A DNA stretch of 64,000 nt from Microbulbifer marinus. Lineage in GTDB: Bacteria > Pseudomonadota > Gammaproteobacteria > Pseudomonadales > Cellvibrionaceae. Positions 33,677 through 43,041 of the stretch are shown here, piece by piece (within the stretch, counting starts at the first letter, position 1; each line of letters starts with the position of its first letter). The stretch spans positions 62,001-126,000 of the forward strand of contig NZ_FNQO01000001.1 of NCBI RefSeq assembly GCF_900107725.1, written 5' to 3'. The notes beneath the pieces were generated by a model that saw only the letters and a list, made by a program, of their open reading frames with translations, did no database searches and was not told where the DNA came from. The position numbers and the translations under genes are program-made.

Positions 33677-34861
33677 TTACTTCCGTGCCAGCTGGGTGAC
33701 GGGTTGGACTTCCATGCCGTCTACCGCGTTGGCGATGGTGGAGGTAACCACCCGCTCGCCATTCGCGATACCCGAGGCGACGACCACGCGGTGTTCGGAG
33801 GTGGACAGGACTTCTACCGTGCGGATACTCAAGCGATTGTTCTCGTCGATGACATACACCTTGTCGGCGTTGCGCAGTGCCTCCCGCGGCAGTACCAGCG
33901 CCTGATGCGCCTGCACACCTTCTGCCTCGGCGCTGACGAACAGGCCGACGGCCAGCGGAGCGCCGTTACTGGCGCCCTTGCCGTAGGGATCTTCGACTTC
34001 GGCTACCGCATAGATCAGCCGTGTTTGTTGATCCACCGCCGCCTGGGTGCGCACGATGCGCCCCTGCCAGCGGTGCTGCTCGCGGCCAACCTGGGCGGAC
34101 AGCGTTACCTGCGGGCCCGGATTTTTGCTGGTGGCGACGAAGCCCATCGGCAGATCGAGTTCCTGCAGTTGCGAGTCGGTGAGCGGCAGGCGTACCTCCA
34201 CACGATCGGTCGCAAACACCCGGCCCAGCGGGGTGTTGGCGGTGACATATTGGCCCACACCCACGGCGCGGCTGATCACGCGGCCGCGGAACGGCATTTT
34301 GATCTGCGTACGCGCGAGGTTGAGTTTCGCATCGGCGAGCTCGGCTTTCGCGGAGCGCAACTTGGCTTCGGCCTCCTCAACCTGGGGCTGGTTGACCTGT
34401 AGCGGCGTTGGTTCTCTATTCGGGTTGATAGACTTCCACTGCTGGCGCTTGATGGTGGCGGCGGCCTTGGCCTGCAACAACAGGACTTCCGCCTGCGCCA
34501 CGCCGGCCTCGGCCTGGGCCAGGGCCAGCCGATAGTCCGCGTCGTCCAGTTGAATCAATGTTTCCCCGGGCTCGAAGCCGGCACCTTCGGCGAAGCTGTC
34601 GGAAATGGCGACGATTCGACCGGCGACCTGTGGAGTCAGGTCGATTTCGGTGTGCGGGCGGACTTCCCCCTGGGTTGCCACTTCGAGGTGCACCGTGTCC
34701 TCCCGGGCCTCGGCATACATCAGCGATACCAGGCGTTGCTCTTCCTCCTTCTTCTCCGGCGCCGGCTTGGTGGCGGCCATCAACTGTACAACCCCAAAAC
34801 CCATCGCCAGTACGAGGACCGGCGCTGCAGCTTTTAAATATTTGTTCTTCATTTTTCTCAT
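33677..34861 (-). CDS. RND efflux periplasmic adaptor subunit (HlyD/MexA type)
   Basis: A 394-residue membrane fusion protein that bridges the RND pump to an outer-membrane channel. Order: hydrophobic N-terminus (about 10-27), lipoyl half VAGRIVAISDSFAEGAGFEPGE, a coiled-coil hairpin rich in Ala/Glu/Gln (about 110-190), the second lipoyl half MPFRGRVISRAVGVGQYV, then beta-barrel and membrane-proximal domains ending DGMEVQPVTQLARK. There is no lipobox Cys. ATG 34861 is used; ATG 34852 is an alternative. It is cotranscribed with the pump. Confidence 0.92.
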   Translation of the reverse strand: MRKMKNKYLKAAAPVLVLAMGFGVVQLMAATKPAPEKKEEEQRLVSLMYAEAREDTVHLEVATQGEVRPHTEIDLTPQVAGRIVAISDSFAEGAGFEPGETLIQLDDADYRLALAQAEAGVAQAEVLLLQAKAAATIKRQQWKSINPNREPTPLQVNQPQVEEAEAKLRSAKAELADAKLNLARTQIKMPFRGRVISRAVGVGQYVTANTPLGRVFATDRVEVRLPLTDSQLQELDLPMGFVATSKNPGPQVTLSAQVGREQHRWQGRIVRTQAAVDQQTRLIYAVAEVEDPYGKGASNGAPLAVGLFVSAEAEGVQAHQALVLPREALRNADKVYVIDENNRLSIRTVEVLSTSEHRVVVASGIANGERVVTSTIANAVDGMEVQPVTQLARK

Positions 34862-35290
34862 CTTGCCTGGAAAACGAAATTTGCCAACACGACCGTTGAA
34901 GCGGATTGGGTCCCATGGAAGCACGGAAGCCAACGGTTGACTACTGGCCGAAGTCGGGGCGAGCCGGATCAGCGGTGAATGCCAGTTGCCAACGATTCTA
35001 TTGACTAGCTGGGAAGCCGATTTGGATGCAGGTGGCTAAAAATTTATTGGGGACCTGGATAAATCGAGGCGATAGAAGGAACGAAGTGACAGGAAAGTGC
35101 CATTGCAGATGTTATAGAAGGGTGCGCCCTGGCTAATGTGTACTTGAGTACCGCAATGTTGCTTACGACCTATTGTAGATCTTCAGCCCGCAGATGTGTC
35201 TACACTGAATCCGCAAACGATCGCCAAGTAACATCCGGCTTCGGTAACGAGACAGGTCTTGACAGTTGCCTGGGGAGGAGTGGTTCGAAA
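34862..35290. other. Intergenic region between two divergent efflux operons
   Basis: This 429-base region separates the RND operon from the antiporter/FUSC operon. No gene is supported. A frame open from 35138 into the antiporter gene has no ribosome binding site and codes no membrane-type sequence. It must hold both promoters, and no adjacent regulator gene is present. Confidence 0.6.
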
Positions 35291-36511
35291 ATGAATTACG
35301 GCAACCTCACCATCCTCGCGCTGTTTGTATTTGCCTACAGCGCGGTGAGTGGTCGCGCCGACCGCACGCCGATCAACGGGGCGCTGGTTTACACCCTGTT
35401 CGGGCTGGCGCTGGGCGCCCATGGTCTCGGCCTCCTGGAGCTGAGCGTCGAGTCCGAGGGACTGCGAACACTGGCGGAGCTTACCCTGGCGCTGGTGCTG
35501 TTTACCGACGCGGCCAACGCCGACCTGAGTGTTCTTCGCCAGACGATAAAAGTGCCGCGCCGGCTGTTGCTGGTGGGGTTGCCGCTGACGATTATCCTGG
35601 GATTCCTTTGCGGCGTATTGTTATTCGATGATCTCGGCCTGTTTGAGATTGCAGTTTTGGCCACGATGCTGGCCCCCACCGATGCCGCACTCGGCAAGGC
35701 CGTGGTCACCAACCCCAGGGTGCCTCCCTTTATACGTCAGGGTCTCAGTGCCGAGAGCGGACTCAACGACGGTATCTGCGTGCCCATCCTATTGCTTTTC
35801 CTCGCACTGGCAAGCGGGGCGGCGACTGCAGAGACCACACCAATGCTGGCCCTGAAGCTGGTTCTGGAAGAGCTGGGCATAGGTCTGCTGGTGGGGCTGG
35901 GGCTGACGCTTATCATGGCCTACCTGTTGCGGGGCGCCAGTCATCGGGGGTGGGTGGAGGAAAGCTGGCTGCAGCTGCCGGTGGTGACGATGGCACTGGG
36001 GTGTTTCGCCGCGGCCCAGTGGCTCGGTGGCAGCGGCTTCATTGCGGCGTTTTCCGGTGGGTTGCTGTTTGGCCGGCTGGCGCAGAAAGAAAAACCGGAA
36101 TTGTTGATGGCGGCCGAAGGCACCGGGGACACGCTGGCGCTGCTGACGTGGGTGGTTTTCGGTGCCGGCGTGGTCGGTAACTATTTTCAGCTGATCAATT
36201 GGCAGGTCATCTGTTATGCAGCACTGAGTCTCACTGTCGTGCGAATGCTGCCGGTCTATCTCTGTCTGGCTGGAACCGGGCCGACACGTGCGGAAAAACT
36301 GTTTATCGGCTGGTTCGGCCCGCGAGGGCTTGCCAGCATCGTGTTTGGCGTGATCGTACTGAACGAGAACTTGCCCGGGACGGCGACCATATCACTCACG
36401 GTGGTATGCACCATCCTGTTAAGTGTTGTCGCCCACGGTCTCACCGCCAACCCCCTCGCTGCGAGACTGGCCAGTAAGGAGTCCAGCGAAGGCCGGCCGC
36501 CTACAGGCTAG
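35291..36511 (+). CDS. CPA1-type cation:proton antiporter (NhaP-like)
   Basis: A 406-residue membrane protein with about twelve hydrophobic segments. Hallmarks of the Na+/H+ exchanger family are visible: ALVLFTDAANADL, the ion-binding segment AVLATMLAPTDAALGKAVV (conserved TDA/D-type core), SAESGLNDGICVPILLLFLA, and GFIAAFSGGLLFG. Start ATG 35291 opens MNYGNLTILALFVF. It exchanges protons for Na+ or K+ across the inner membrane. It heads an operon with FUSC-type efflux genes, which is an unusual pairing. Confidence 0.9.
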   Translation: MNYGNLTILALFVFAYSAVSGRADRTPINGALVYTLFGLALGAHGLGLLELSVESEGLRTLAELTLALVLFTDAANADLSVLRQTIKVPRRLLLVGLPLTIILGFLCGVLLFDDLGLFEIAVLATMLAPTDAALGKAVVTNPRVPPFIRQGLSAESGLNDGICVPILLLFLALASGAATAETTPMLALKLVLEELGIGLLVGLGLTLIMAYLLRGASHRGWVEESWLQLPVVTMALGCFAAAQWLGGSGFIAAFSGGLLFGRLAQKEKPELLMAAEGTGDTLALLTWVVFGAGVVGNYFQLINWQVICYAALSLTVVRMLPVYLCLAGTGPTRAEKLFIGWFGPRGLASIVFGVIVLNENLPGTATISLTVVCTILLSVVAHGLTANPLAARLASKESSEGRPPTG

Positions 36512-36523
36512 TGGAGTTGAGCC

Positions 36524-38677
36524 ATGATTTTGGCTGTTCCGTCTATTTCTCACACCACCAAGGAATCGCTGAAAACGGCTGTCGCAATGGTGGTGACCTA
36601 CACGATCGCGCTCAGCGCTGGCTGGGACAAGTCCATGTGGGCGGGTCTGGCCGTGGCGCTTGTCAGCCAGCAGACACTGGGGCTCTCACTGAATAAAGCG
36701 GCCCTGCGCATGCTCGGCACTCTGGCAGCAATTGTCGTGGCTCTGACATTGATTGCGCTGTTCCCACAGCAGCGTTGGCTGTTCATGGTTTGCCTCTCTC
36801 TCTGGGTGGGAGCCTGCGCGTACTTTTTGCTGGGATCGAGCCGCCCCTATTTCTGGCAGGTGAGTGGATTTGTCAGTGTAATTATCTGTGTTGGTGCGGC
36901 GACAGCTTCCGAAGGTGCTTTCGAAGTGGCCATGCTGCGCGCCCAGCAAACCGGTCTCGGTGTCCTTGTTTACAGCCTGGTGGCGATGCTGGTCTGGCCC
37001 TGCAGCAGCCGTGATCAGCTATTTGAGGCCTGTCAGGCACTGCATGCCAGCCACTTGCTGACAATCAGAAAAATAACCGAATTGAGCTCGAAAACGGTTA
37101 CTAGCGAAGAGCTGGCAAGGCGGGTCAGTGAGATGGTTCAGGCGCAATCGCGGCTGGAGATGTTGCTGGACGCGGCCATTGCCGACAGCCAGGAAATATG
37201 GGAGGCGCGACGGCAATGGCGTGTGTATCTGTCTAAATCTGCGGCAGTGACCACCAGTATGCAGCAGCTCTGTCACAGTCAACCGCTTGACTGCGGCTCG
37301 CCATTGAGCGATTTGCTGCCGAATCTTGCCGAGTTCAGCGCTGGGCTGGAGCAATCGTTTGTCCAGCTGCAGGCATTAATTGGTGGCGAGATCGGGCGGG
37401 CACAACCCAGCGATGACACGCTGCAGGTGGACGCACGGAAGTTGCGGCAATTGTCGCTGTTCGACGCCGGAGTAGTGGCGCAGCTGCGACATCAGCTGGA
37501 AAAACTGTCGTCACAGACTTCTGAATTGTTGCTTGCCGCCACGGCCGCTAGATACGGCGTCGCCACTGGGCCAGTTGCTTCGGATAGCACCACCCCGTCG
37601 ACACGGCTGATGCCGGATACCGATCGGCTATGGGCGGTATTGCGGGTAATGGGAGCCCTGTGGAGTGCTTACCTGGCCTATCTATTCGTGGACGGGCTTC
37701 CCGGTGGCGCGACTTTCGTGACTCTCACCGGCTCTCTGGCGCTGGGCCTGGCAAGGTATCCGCAAATAGCGCCTGCGCGCCTGATAACTCCGGTGGCTCT
37801 GTGCATCCTGCTCTCCGGTATCATTTACCTTTTTGTGATGCCGCGCCTGGAGGGGGTGCGCGAACTTGGCCTGTTATTGTTTGTAGTGACATTCGGCATC
37901 TGTCAGCTGTTTGCAGATCCGAAAAGGCAAGCGGGTAGGGTGATCGGCCTGGCGATTTTTGTCACTGTCTGCAGTGTCAGTAATCAGCAGACCTATAGTT
38001 TTATCGCGGTGGCGAATATGGCGCTGTTATTTCCGCTTGTCTTGCTGTTGTTGTCCGCTTTCCGCTACTTCCCGTCTTCTCCCCGGCCGGAGCGGGTATT
38101 CCAGCGCCTGCTAGCCCGGTTTTTTCGCAGTAGCGCCTTCTTGCTTGCCTGCGCCTCGGCGTCACAGAGATCGCAAATACTGGATTGGCGGATGCGTTAT
38201 CACTGCTTCGCGGTGTCTACAATTCCAGCCAGGCTTGCGACATGGTCAGAGCTGATCGATAAGCGCTATTTACCCGGTGAATCGCGATGCCATTTGCAGG
38301 AACTGGTCTTGCGATGCAACGCGTTGAGTTTCCAGAGCGGTGAGCTGGTCAGTGCATTATCGGGTGAACGTTCGGCGCTGCCGCCATTCCAGACATGGCG
38401 CGATAAGGCGCGTACCCTACTCCGACGACTGGCAGACTATTGGTCTACCGGTGTGACGCCAACGAGTCCGGCCGAAGTAGCGCCGGAAGGCCTGATTAGG
38501 ATGGAACAGGCGATAAGGGAAGCTGCAGGAAGTAGGGGCAAGTTGTCGGCCGCGGATATTGAACGCCAGCTACGATTGTTGGGCTTGAGCCGCGGAGTGG
38601 CTGATTCCTTGAAGTCGCTCACTGAACTGACTGAGCAGATCAAGCTTGAGGATTGGCGCGAGGAACGGTTCTTTTGA
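36524..38677 (+). CDS. FUSC family membrane protein (aromatic-acid exporter, AaeB-like)
   Basis: A 717-residue inner-membrane protein with the fusaric-acid-resistance arrangement: two hydrophobic blocks (about 12-165 and 365-520), each of roughly six segments, separated and followed by soluble helical regions. The signature MWAGLAVALVSQQTLGLSLNKA matches the FUSC start. It is the AaeB partner of the following DUF1656 and HlyD genes. These pumps export aromatic acids such as p-hydroxybenzoate; the substrate here is not known. It lies 12 bases after the antiporter gene. Confidence 0.9.
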   Translation: MILAVPSISHTTKESLKTAVAMVVTYTIALSAGWDKSMWAGLAVALVSQQTLGLSLNKAALRMLGTLAAIVVALTLIALFPQQRWLFMVCLSLWVGACAYFLLGSSRPYFWQVSGFVSVIICVGAATASEGAFEVAMLRAQQTGLGVLVYSLVAMLVWPCSSRDQLFEACQALHASHLLTIRKITELSSKTVTSEELARRVSEMVQAQSRLEMLLDAAIADSQEIWEARRQWRVYLSKSAAVTTSMQQLCHSQPLDCGSPLSDLLPNLAEFSAGLEQSFVQLQALIGGEIGRAQPSDDTLQVDARKLRQLSLFDAGVVAQLRHQLEKLSSQTSELLLAATAARYGVATGPVASDSTTPSTRLMPDTDRLWAVLRVMGALWSAYLAYLFVDGLPGGATFVTLTGSLALGLARYPQIAPARLITPVALCILLSGIIYLFVMPRLEGVRELGLLLFVVTFGICQLFADPKRQAGRVIGLAIFVTVCSVSNQQTYSFIAVANMALLFPLVLLLLSAFRYFPSSPRPERVFQRLLARFFRSSAFLLACASASQRSQILDWRMRYHCFAVSTIPARLATWSELIDKRYLPGESRCHLQELVLRCNALSFQSGELVSALSGERSALPPFQTWRDKARTLLRRLADYWSTGVTPTSPAEVAPEGLIRMEQAIREAAGSRGKLSAADIERQLRLLGLSRGVADSLKSLTELTEQIKLEDWREERFF

Positions 38678-38695
38678 CAGTGTGCCAGGATAGAG

Positions 38696-38908
38696 ATGCT
38701 ACCAGTTCCCCATGAGTTCGCTATCGGCGGTGTTTTCCTGCCGCCGCTTTTGATAGCGGCTGTGATCGGCGTTTTGACCGCAGTCGTAACGGCACGGCTT
38801 CTGGATCGCTATCGCTTGTCCCGGTTCTTTGCCTTTCCGCCACTCGTTCTTGTCGGTCTGTCGATCATTTACACGGTGCTATTCGGTAGCCTGTTTATCG
38901 GTATCTGA
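38696..38908 (+). CDS. DUF1656 (AaeX-like) small membrane protein
   Basis: A 70-residue protein with two hydrophobic helices (about 12-33 and 44-66). The typical start HEFAIGGVFLPPLL and the conserved Pro/Arg between the helices match AaeX. It is invariably found between FUSC and HlyD genes in such operons and its role is unknown. It begins 18 bases after the FUSC stop. Confidence 0.9.
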   Translation: MLPVPHEFAIGGVFLPPLLIAAVIGVLTAVVTARLLDRYRLSRFFAFPPLVLVGLSIIYTVLFGSLFIGI

Positions 38909-38910
38909 GC

Positions 38911-40035
38911 TTGAAACTACCGCGGAAATATCTACTAACGATTTTGGTTGTGTTCATCGCGATATTCGCGGTGTTGCTCAGATATTGGGATTTCCTCAAT
39001 AACCCGTGGACCAGAGATGGACAGGTGCGCGCGGCGGTTATTCAGATTACGCCCAACGTCTCCGGCCAGGTGGTGGAAATCTCGATCGCAGATAACCAGT
39101 TTGTTCGGCGGGGCGACCTGCTGTTTCGAATCGATCCGCGGCCATTTGAGGCAAAGCTGGCGCGAGCCCGGGCCGAGTACGACAAGACCGGTGACAATTA
39201 TCTCGCCGAGCAGCAGAAGGTACAGGCTGCTACAGCACAAGTAGACGGGGCCCGCGCAGCGGTTTGGAAGGCGGAGAGCGCGATCAAGGAAATGGATGCG
39301 GAGATCAAGAAAAACAAAGCGGAACTGCAGCGACAACGCCAGCTGCTGCCACAGCGTGCAACCTCACAGAAATCTCTGGAACGGGCCCAGGCGCAGCATG
39401 ATATCTCCCTGCAGCAGCGCAAGGGGGCGGAAGCTGCACTGGTTCAGGCGCGCGCGAGCCTGTCGCGGTCCGAATCGGATCTCGAGGAGGCGCGCGCGGT
39501 GCTGGGAGAGCTCGGCGCGGCAAATGCGAGCATCCGCGCCGCGCGTGCCGCCGTGCGGCAGGCAGAACTGAACGTGGAGTTCACTAAAGTGAAGGCTCCG
39601 GTGGACGGCTATGTGACCAATCTGAATATGCGGGTGGGAAGCCACGCGGTGGCAAACCAGCCAGTGCTGGCTCTGGTGGATTCCAGCAGTTACTGGATCG
39701 ACGGCTATTTCAAGGAAACAACGATTGCGCGAATTGCGCCGGGGGATCGTGCGATCGTGACATTGATGGCCTATCCGGACAAGCCGATTGAGGGGCGCGT
39801 ACGCAGCCTCGGCTGGGGCATAGCACAAAAGGATGGCAGCACCGGTGCAGATTTGTTGCCCCAGGTGAGCCCAACCTTTGAGTGGATCCGCCTGGCGCAG
39901 CGGGTGCCAGTGCAAATTGAGCTGGGGGATCTGCCTGAGGGCATACAGTTGAGGGTGGGTACCACCTGCTCGGTACTGGTAAAAAGCGGTTCCGCCGCAC
40001 AGAGCAGCAATGCGTCGGCAGCAACGAGTGAATAA
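38911..40035 (+). CDS. HlyD family secretion protein (AaeA/EmrA-like adaptor)
   Basis: A 374-residue membrane fusion protein with an uncleaved N-terminal anchor (about 6-25). The first lipoyl half is NVSGQVVEISIADNQFVRRGDLLFRIDPRPFE, seen in pieces. A long coiled coil of about 120 residues follows (residues 80-205). The second lipoyl half is KAPVDGYVTNLNMRVGS, and the end is a C-terminal barrel. The TTG at 38911 lies two bases after the DUF1656 stop, and no better start is seen. It works with the FUSC protein and the outer-membrane factor that follows. Confidence 0.9.
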   Translation: MKLPRKYLLTILVVFIAIFAVLLRYWDFLNNPWTRDGQVRAAVIQITPNVSGQVVEISIADNQFVRRGDLLFRIDPRPFEAKLARARAEYDKTGDNYLAEQQKVQAATAQVDGARAAVWKAESAIKEMDAEIKKNKAELQRQRQLLPQRATSQKSLERAQAQHDISLQQRKGAEAALVQARASLSRSESDLEEARAVLGELGAANASIRAARAAVRQAELNVEFTKVKAPVDGYVTNLNMRVGSHAVANQPVLALVDSSSYWIDGYFKETTIARIAPGDRAIVTLMAYPDKPIEGRVRSLGWGIAQKDGSTGADLLPQVSPTFEWIRLAQRVPVQIELGDLPEGIQLRVGTTCSVLVKSGSAAQSSNASAATSE

Positions 40036-41527
40036 CCCCTGGGCCGCTGTTGGGAGTATGCCCGCGCTCACACTGTGCCTGTTAGCGGCCGGTAGTATGG
40101 GTGGATGTATGCTGGGCCCCGACTATCAGCCACCGGCAGCCCCGGTCGAACACGAGTGGATCTATCAGGGTAGTGAGAGAATCAATACCAGCCAGGCGGT
40201 CGATCCGCTGTGGTGGGAGGATGCTTTCTCTGATCCCGTGCTGAACGAGTTGTTGGCGGCGACCCTGGAGCAGAACCTCACCCTGGGTTCGGCAGCCCTG
40301 CGCACGGTGCAGGCGCAGCAGCAGCTCGCAATCGCGATTGGAAACCAGTTCCCGCAGCAGCAGCATCTTTCCGGTTCCGCGTCGCGGTCAAAGGAAAGTG
40401 AAGTCATATTCGAGGAATATGCCGTGGCTTTCAATCTGTCCTGGGAACTGGACATGTGGGGCAGCTTTCGGCGCGAGGTTGAGACTGCTTCCGCACTGTT
40501 TGAAGCCAGTGTGGCCGACTATGACGGCGTGCTGGTGTCGGTACTGGCCCAGGTCGCACAAACCTATATCCTCATTCGCACGACGCAGGCGCGCCTGCAG
40601 GTTGCCCGCAGAAATATCGAACTGCAGCAGCAGAGCCGGGACATTGCCCGGGCGAAGTTTGAGGCGGGCGAGGTAAGCGCACTGGATCTGGAGCAGGCGG
40701 AAACACTGCTGAACAATACCAGGGCATCCGTACCCGACCTTGAGATCACGTTACAGCAGCTGCGCAATGCCCTTGCCGTGTTACTCGGCATGCCGCCCCA
40801 TGATCTCGGCTATATGCTTGGCGGTGTTGGCGATATCCCGCGTGCTCCGGCCAGTATTGCCGTTGGTATGCCTCAGGACCTGTTGCGCCAGCGACCGGAT
40901 GTGCGCGCGCTAGAGCGTCGACTGGCTGCACAGAGTGCGCAGATCGGCGTCGCACAGGCAGAGCTCTACCCGGCCTTTTCCATTGGTGGCGCCATCGGCT
41001 CAGAGGCCATGCAGGCGGGGAACTTGTTCGAGGGTGAAAGCGAAACCTGGAATCTGTTTGGCGCATTCGAGTGGAACCTGTTCAACTACGGCAGGTTGCG
41101 CAGCAACGTGCGTCTGCAAGACGCACGCTTTCAGCAATTGCTGGAAGACTATCGGCAGATTGTTCTCGAGGCGCAGGCAGATGCAGAGAATGCGATTGTC
41201 GCTTACCTGAAATCCCATCAGCAACTGCTGCTGTTGCGCCGCGCTGCGGAAGCCTCACAGCGGGCAGTCGAGCTTTCCACGGCGCAATACACCAATGGCC
41301 TGATTCCGTTCAATACCGTTATCAGTACCTTGACCGCAGACGCCCAACAGCAGGATTTGCTGGCCCAGTCCCGCGGTGCGGTAGCGGTGAACCTCGTTCA
41401 GGTTTTCCGCGCATTGGGAGGAGGGTGGCAGGTGCGGGACAGCCAGCTGCCGGCCGACCTTGTTCCTGGTCCGGTTCAGGAAGAGATGCGCGAACGCAGC
41501 AAGTACTGGCGCAAAGTATTGCAATGA
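40010..41527 (+). CDS. Efflux outer-membrane factor, NodT/OprM-type lipoprotein
   Basis: A 505-residue TolC-like channel lipoprotein. The lipobox is GSMGGC (Cys at about residue 33), followed by MLGPDYQPP, which is typical of OprM-type proteins. Two similar halves each contain the OMF coiled-coil and strand pattern. The first includes FNLSWELDMWGSFRRE and the second GAFEWNLFNYGRLRSN. It ends with LGGGWQ, common for the family. The ATG at 40010 overlaps the adaptor gene by 26 bases; GTG 40028 is an alternative. It completes an efflux tripartite system. Confidence 0.93.
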   Translation: MRRQQRVNNPWAAVGSMPALTLCLLAAGSMGGCMLGPDYQPPAAPVEHEWIYQGSERINTSQAVDPLWWEDAFSDPVLNELLAATLEQNLTLGSAALRTVQAQQQLAIAIGNQFPQQQHLSGSASRSKESEVIFEEYAVAFNLSWELDMWGSFRREVETASALFEASVADYDGVLVSVLAQVAQTYILIRTTQARLQVARRNIELQQQSRDIARAKFEAGEVSALDLEQAETLLNNTRASVPDLEITLQQLRNALAVLLGMPPHDLGYMLGGVGDIPRAPASIAVGMPQDLLRQRPDVRALERRLAAQSAQIGVAQAELYPAFSIGGAIGSEAMQAGNLFEGESETWNLFGAFEWNLFNYGRLRSNVRLQDARFQQLLEDYRQIVLEAQADAENAIVAYLKSHQQLLLLRRAAEASQRAVELSTAQYTNGLIPFNTVISTLTADAQQQDLLAQSRGAVAVNLVQVFRALGGGWQVRDSQLPADLVPGPVQEEMRERSKYWRKVLQ

Positions 41528-41540
41528 ATGGGAGCGAAAA

Positions 41541-41990
41541 ATGCTTGCCACAATTCTGATCGCTTCGTTGTTGATCGTGATAACAACGGCGATCCACGCG
41601 GTCGGAATGATGGTGGCTATTCGCCTGAGCCGCTCGTTTTGGAATCTGCACCCCAAACACCCGATGCTGCCGATTGCGCGCCCGATGGTTGTATCCTGTG
41701 TCGTTCTACTTATGTTCCTGTTATCCATCCTCGAAGTGCTCGTCTGGTCGGTCTCCTATCGGTTACTGGGAGTATTCCCCGAACTTGAGCCTGCGATGTA
41801 CTTCTCGATGGTCACCTATACAACCCTGGGATACGGCGATGTAGTGCTCAATGAGCAGTGGCGCTTGCTGGCTTCGTTCCAGGCGGCCAACGGTATTATC
41901 ATATTCGGCTGGACTACAGCCGTAGTCCTGGCGGTTGTGCAGCGCCTCTACGGCAAACAGGAAAATGCCGCGCGAACAGGCGGACAATAG
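41541..41990 (+). CDS. Two-TM-type potassium channel-like protein
   Basis: A 149-residue membrane protein with three hydrophobic segments. The first (about 3-27) and second (about 48-75) are followed by a pore loop with the K+ selectivity filter TTLGYGD near residues 94-100, and the last helix is at about 111-133. It matches the Ion_trans_2 pattern. GGGAG is placed before ATG 41541. It lies 13 bases after the outer-membrane factor and ends the six-gene operon. There is no regulatory domain such as RCK or cyclic nucleotide binding. Confidence 0.85.
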   Translation: MLATILIASLLIVITTAIHAVGMMVAIRLSRSFWNLHPKHPMLPIARPMVVSCVVLLMFLLSILEVLVWSVSYRLLGVFPELEPAMYFSMVTYTTLGYGDVVLNEQWRLLASFQAANGIIIFGWTTAVVLAVVQRLYGKQENAARTGGQ

Positions 41991-42473
41991 CTTTCACCAT
42001 TATCGGTTACGAGGTGCCGCTCCCTGATCCTGCCGATTCCTCTCCAGTAATCAGTCACGGCAACTCGCTGACTGGCCGGTACATGGCATATCAGGATGTC
42101 ACTCGTCCTCCGCGTGTCCGGGCTGGCAAGGCCCTCCGCATTTCCAAAACTAAATTTCGTGCCGAGCAGATCGCCCGCATTTCTTGCTGCAATCTTCCTT
42201 GCACGAGAAAAAATACGTCTATTCTATCTAGGGACTGAGGCGCCTTTTCCAACATGGCCATGCAGTCAGTACTTCTCGCGGCCGGGTGTGCCGCGGAGCT
42301 TTCGATTCTGCAGTCGAAGTGTTCCGCTAACTGTGGCCGCAGTACATTTTGTCAGTGTTGCTGATAGCGATAGTGACGAACTGAAATTTTTGGCGTTTAG
42401 CGTTAAAGAAACCTATTGCGATCCATTCCCGGGGCATCGTCCCCAGACAACCTCAAACCCTGGAGATATCACC
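41991..42473. other. Intergenic region before the HdeA-like gene
   Basis: This 483-base gap contains no ribosome-site-backed gene. An open frame from 42096 runs in phase into the HdeA-like gene, but its early part has no family-like sequence. Near the end, ggggcatcgtcccc (42431-42444) forms a small hairpin before the start codon. Confidence 0.55.
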
Positions 42474-42827
42474 GTGAAGAGCATGCGATTCATACTTCCG
42501 TTTATTATCCTCGGCGTTGCATCATCGGCTGTTGTTGCAGACCAACACAAGAAAAAGCCCGCGAAAGACTGGACTTGCGCAGACTTCATTGCCATTGATG
42601 ACCAGTACAAGCCGAAGGTAGTGTACTGGGCCACCGCCTATTCCAAGCACGGCAAGCCTGAGGCTGCGGTACTCGACATCGAGGGTACCGAGAAGGTCAC
42701 CCCGATGATCGTTACCGCTTGTACGAACGCACCGAATGACTCCTTCTGGAAGAAATTCAAGGAGGAGTGGCACAAGGTGGACAAGGATACTAAAGATGAA
42801 ATGAAGAAGATGAAGGACAAGATGTAG
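42474..42827 (+). CDS. HdeA/HdeB-like acid-stress chaperone
   Basis: A 117-residue exported protein. Signal peptide at residues 1-23 (FILPFIILGVASSAVVA). The mature part carries the HdeA features: DWTCADFIAIDDQYKPKVVYWATAY with the first Cys and ITACT-type second Cys (VTACTNAP), which form a disulfide in the family, and a highly charged Lys-rich tail. GTG 42474 is chosen because GGAG lies eight bases upstream; ATG 42483 is an alternative. HdeA proteins prevent aggregation in the periplasm at low pH. A terminator follows directly. Confidence 0.85.
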   Translation: MKSMRFILPFIILGVASSAVVADQHKKKPAKDWTCADFIAIDDQYKPKVVYWATAYSKHGKPEAAVLDIEGTEKVTPMIVTACTNAPNDSFWKKFKEEWHKVDKDTKDEMKKMKDKM

Positions 42828-42850
42828 CGCTATCCCGCTCATCGATAGAG

Positions 42851-42876
42851 AAAGCCCGGCTGAGCCGGGCTTTTCT
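42851..42876 (+). terminator. Terminator after the HdeA-like gene
   Basis: Stem aaagcccggc/gccgggcttt with loop tga, followed by a T-run. Confidence 0.9.
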
Positions 42877-43041
42877 ATTTTGATGCGCGCTTCGTAAGGG
42901 CCGGTCGAGTAGGGGGCCCTTAGCCTGAGAAGTATGATCGATTGATACGCCCGGTCGTATACCGAAACCGACACTCCGACTTTTTTCGACCCCGGTAACG
43001 TGTTAATAAGTACATCGCTATCAGGTATTAAGGCTCTAACT

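Noticed and set aside
42096-42473. N-terminal extension of the HdeA-like protein
   Set aside because: The extra residues would bury the signal peptide. GTG 42474 has a ribosome binding site and opens directly into the signal peptide.
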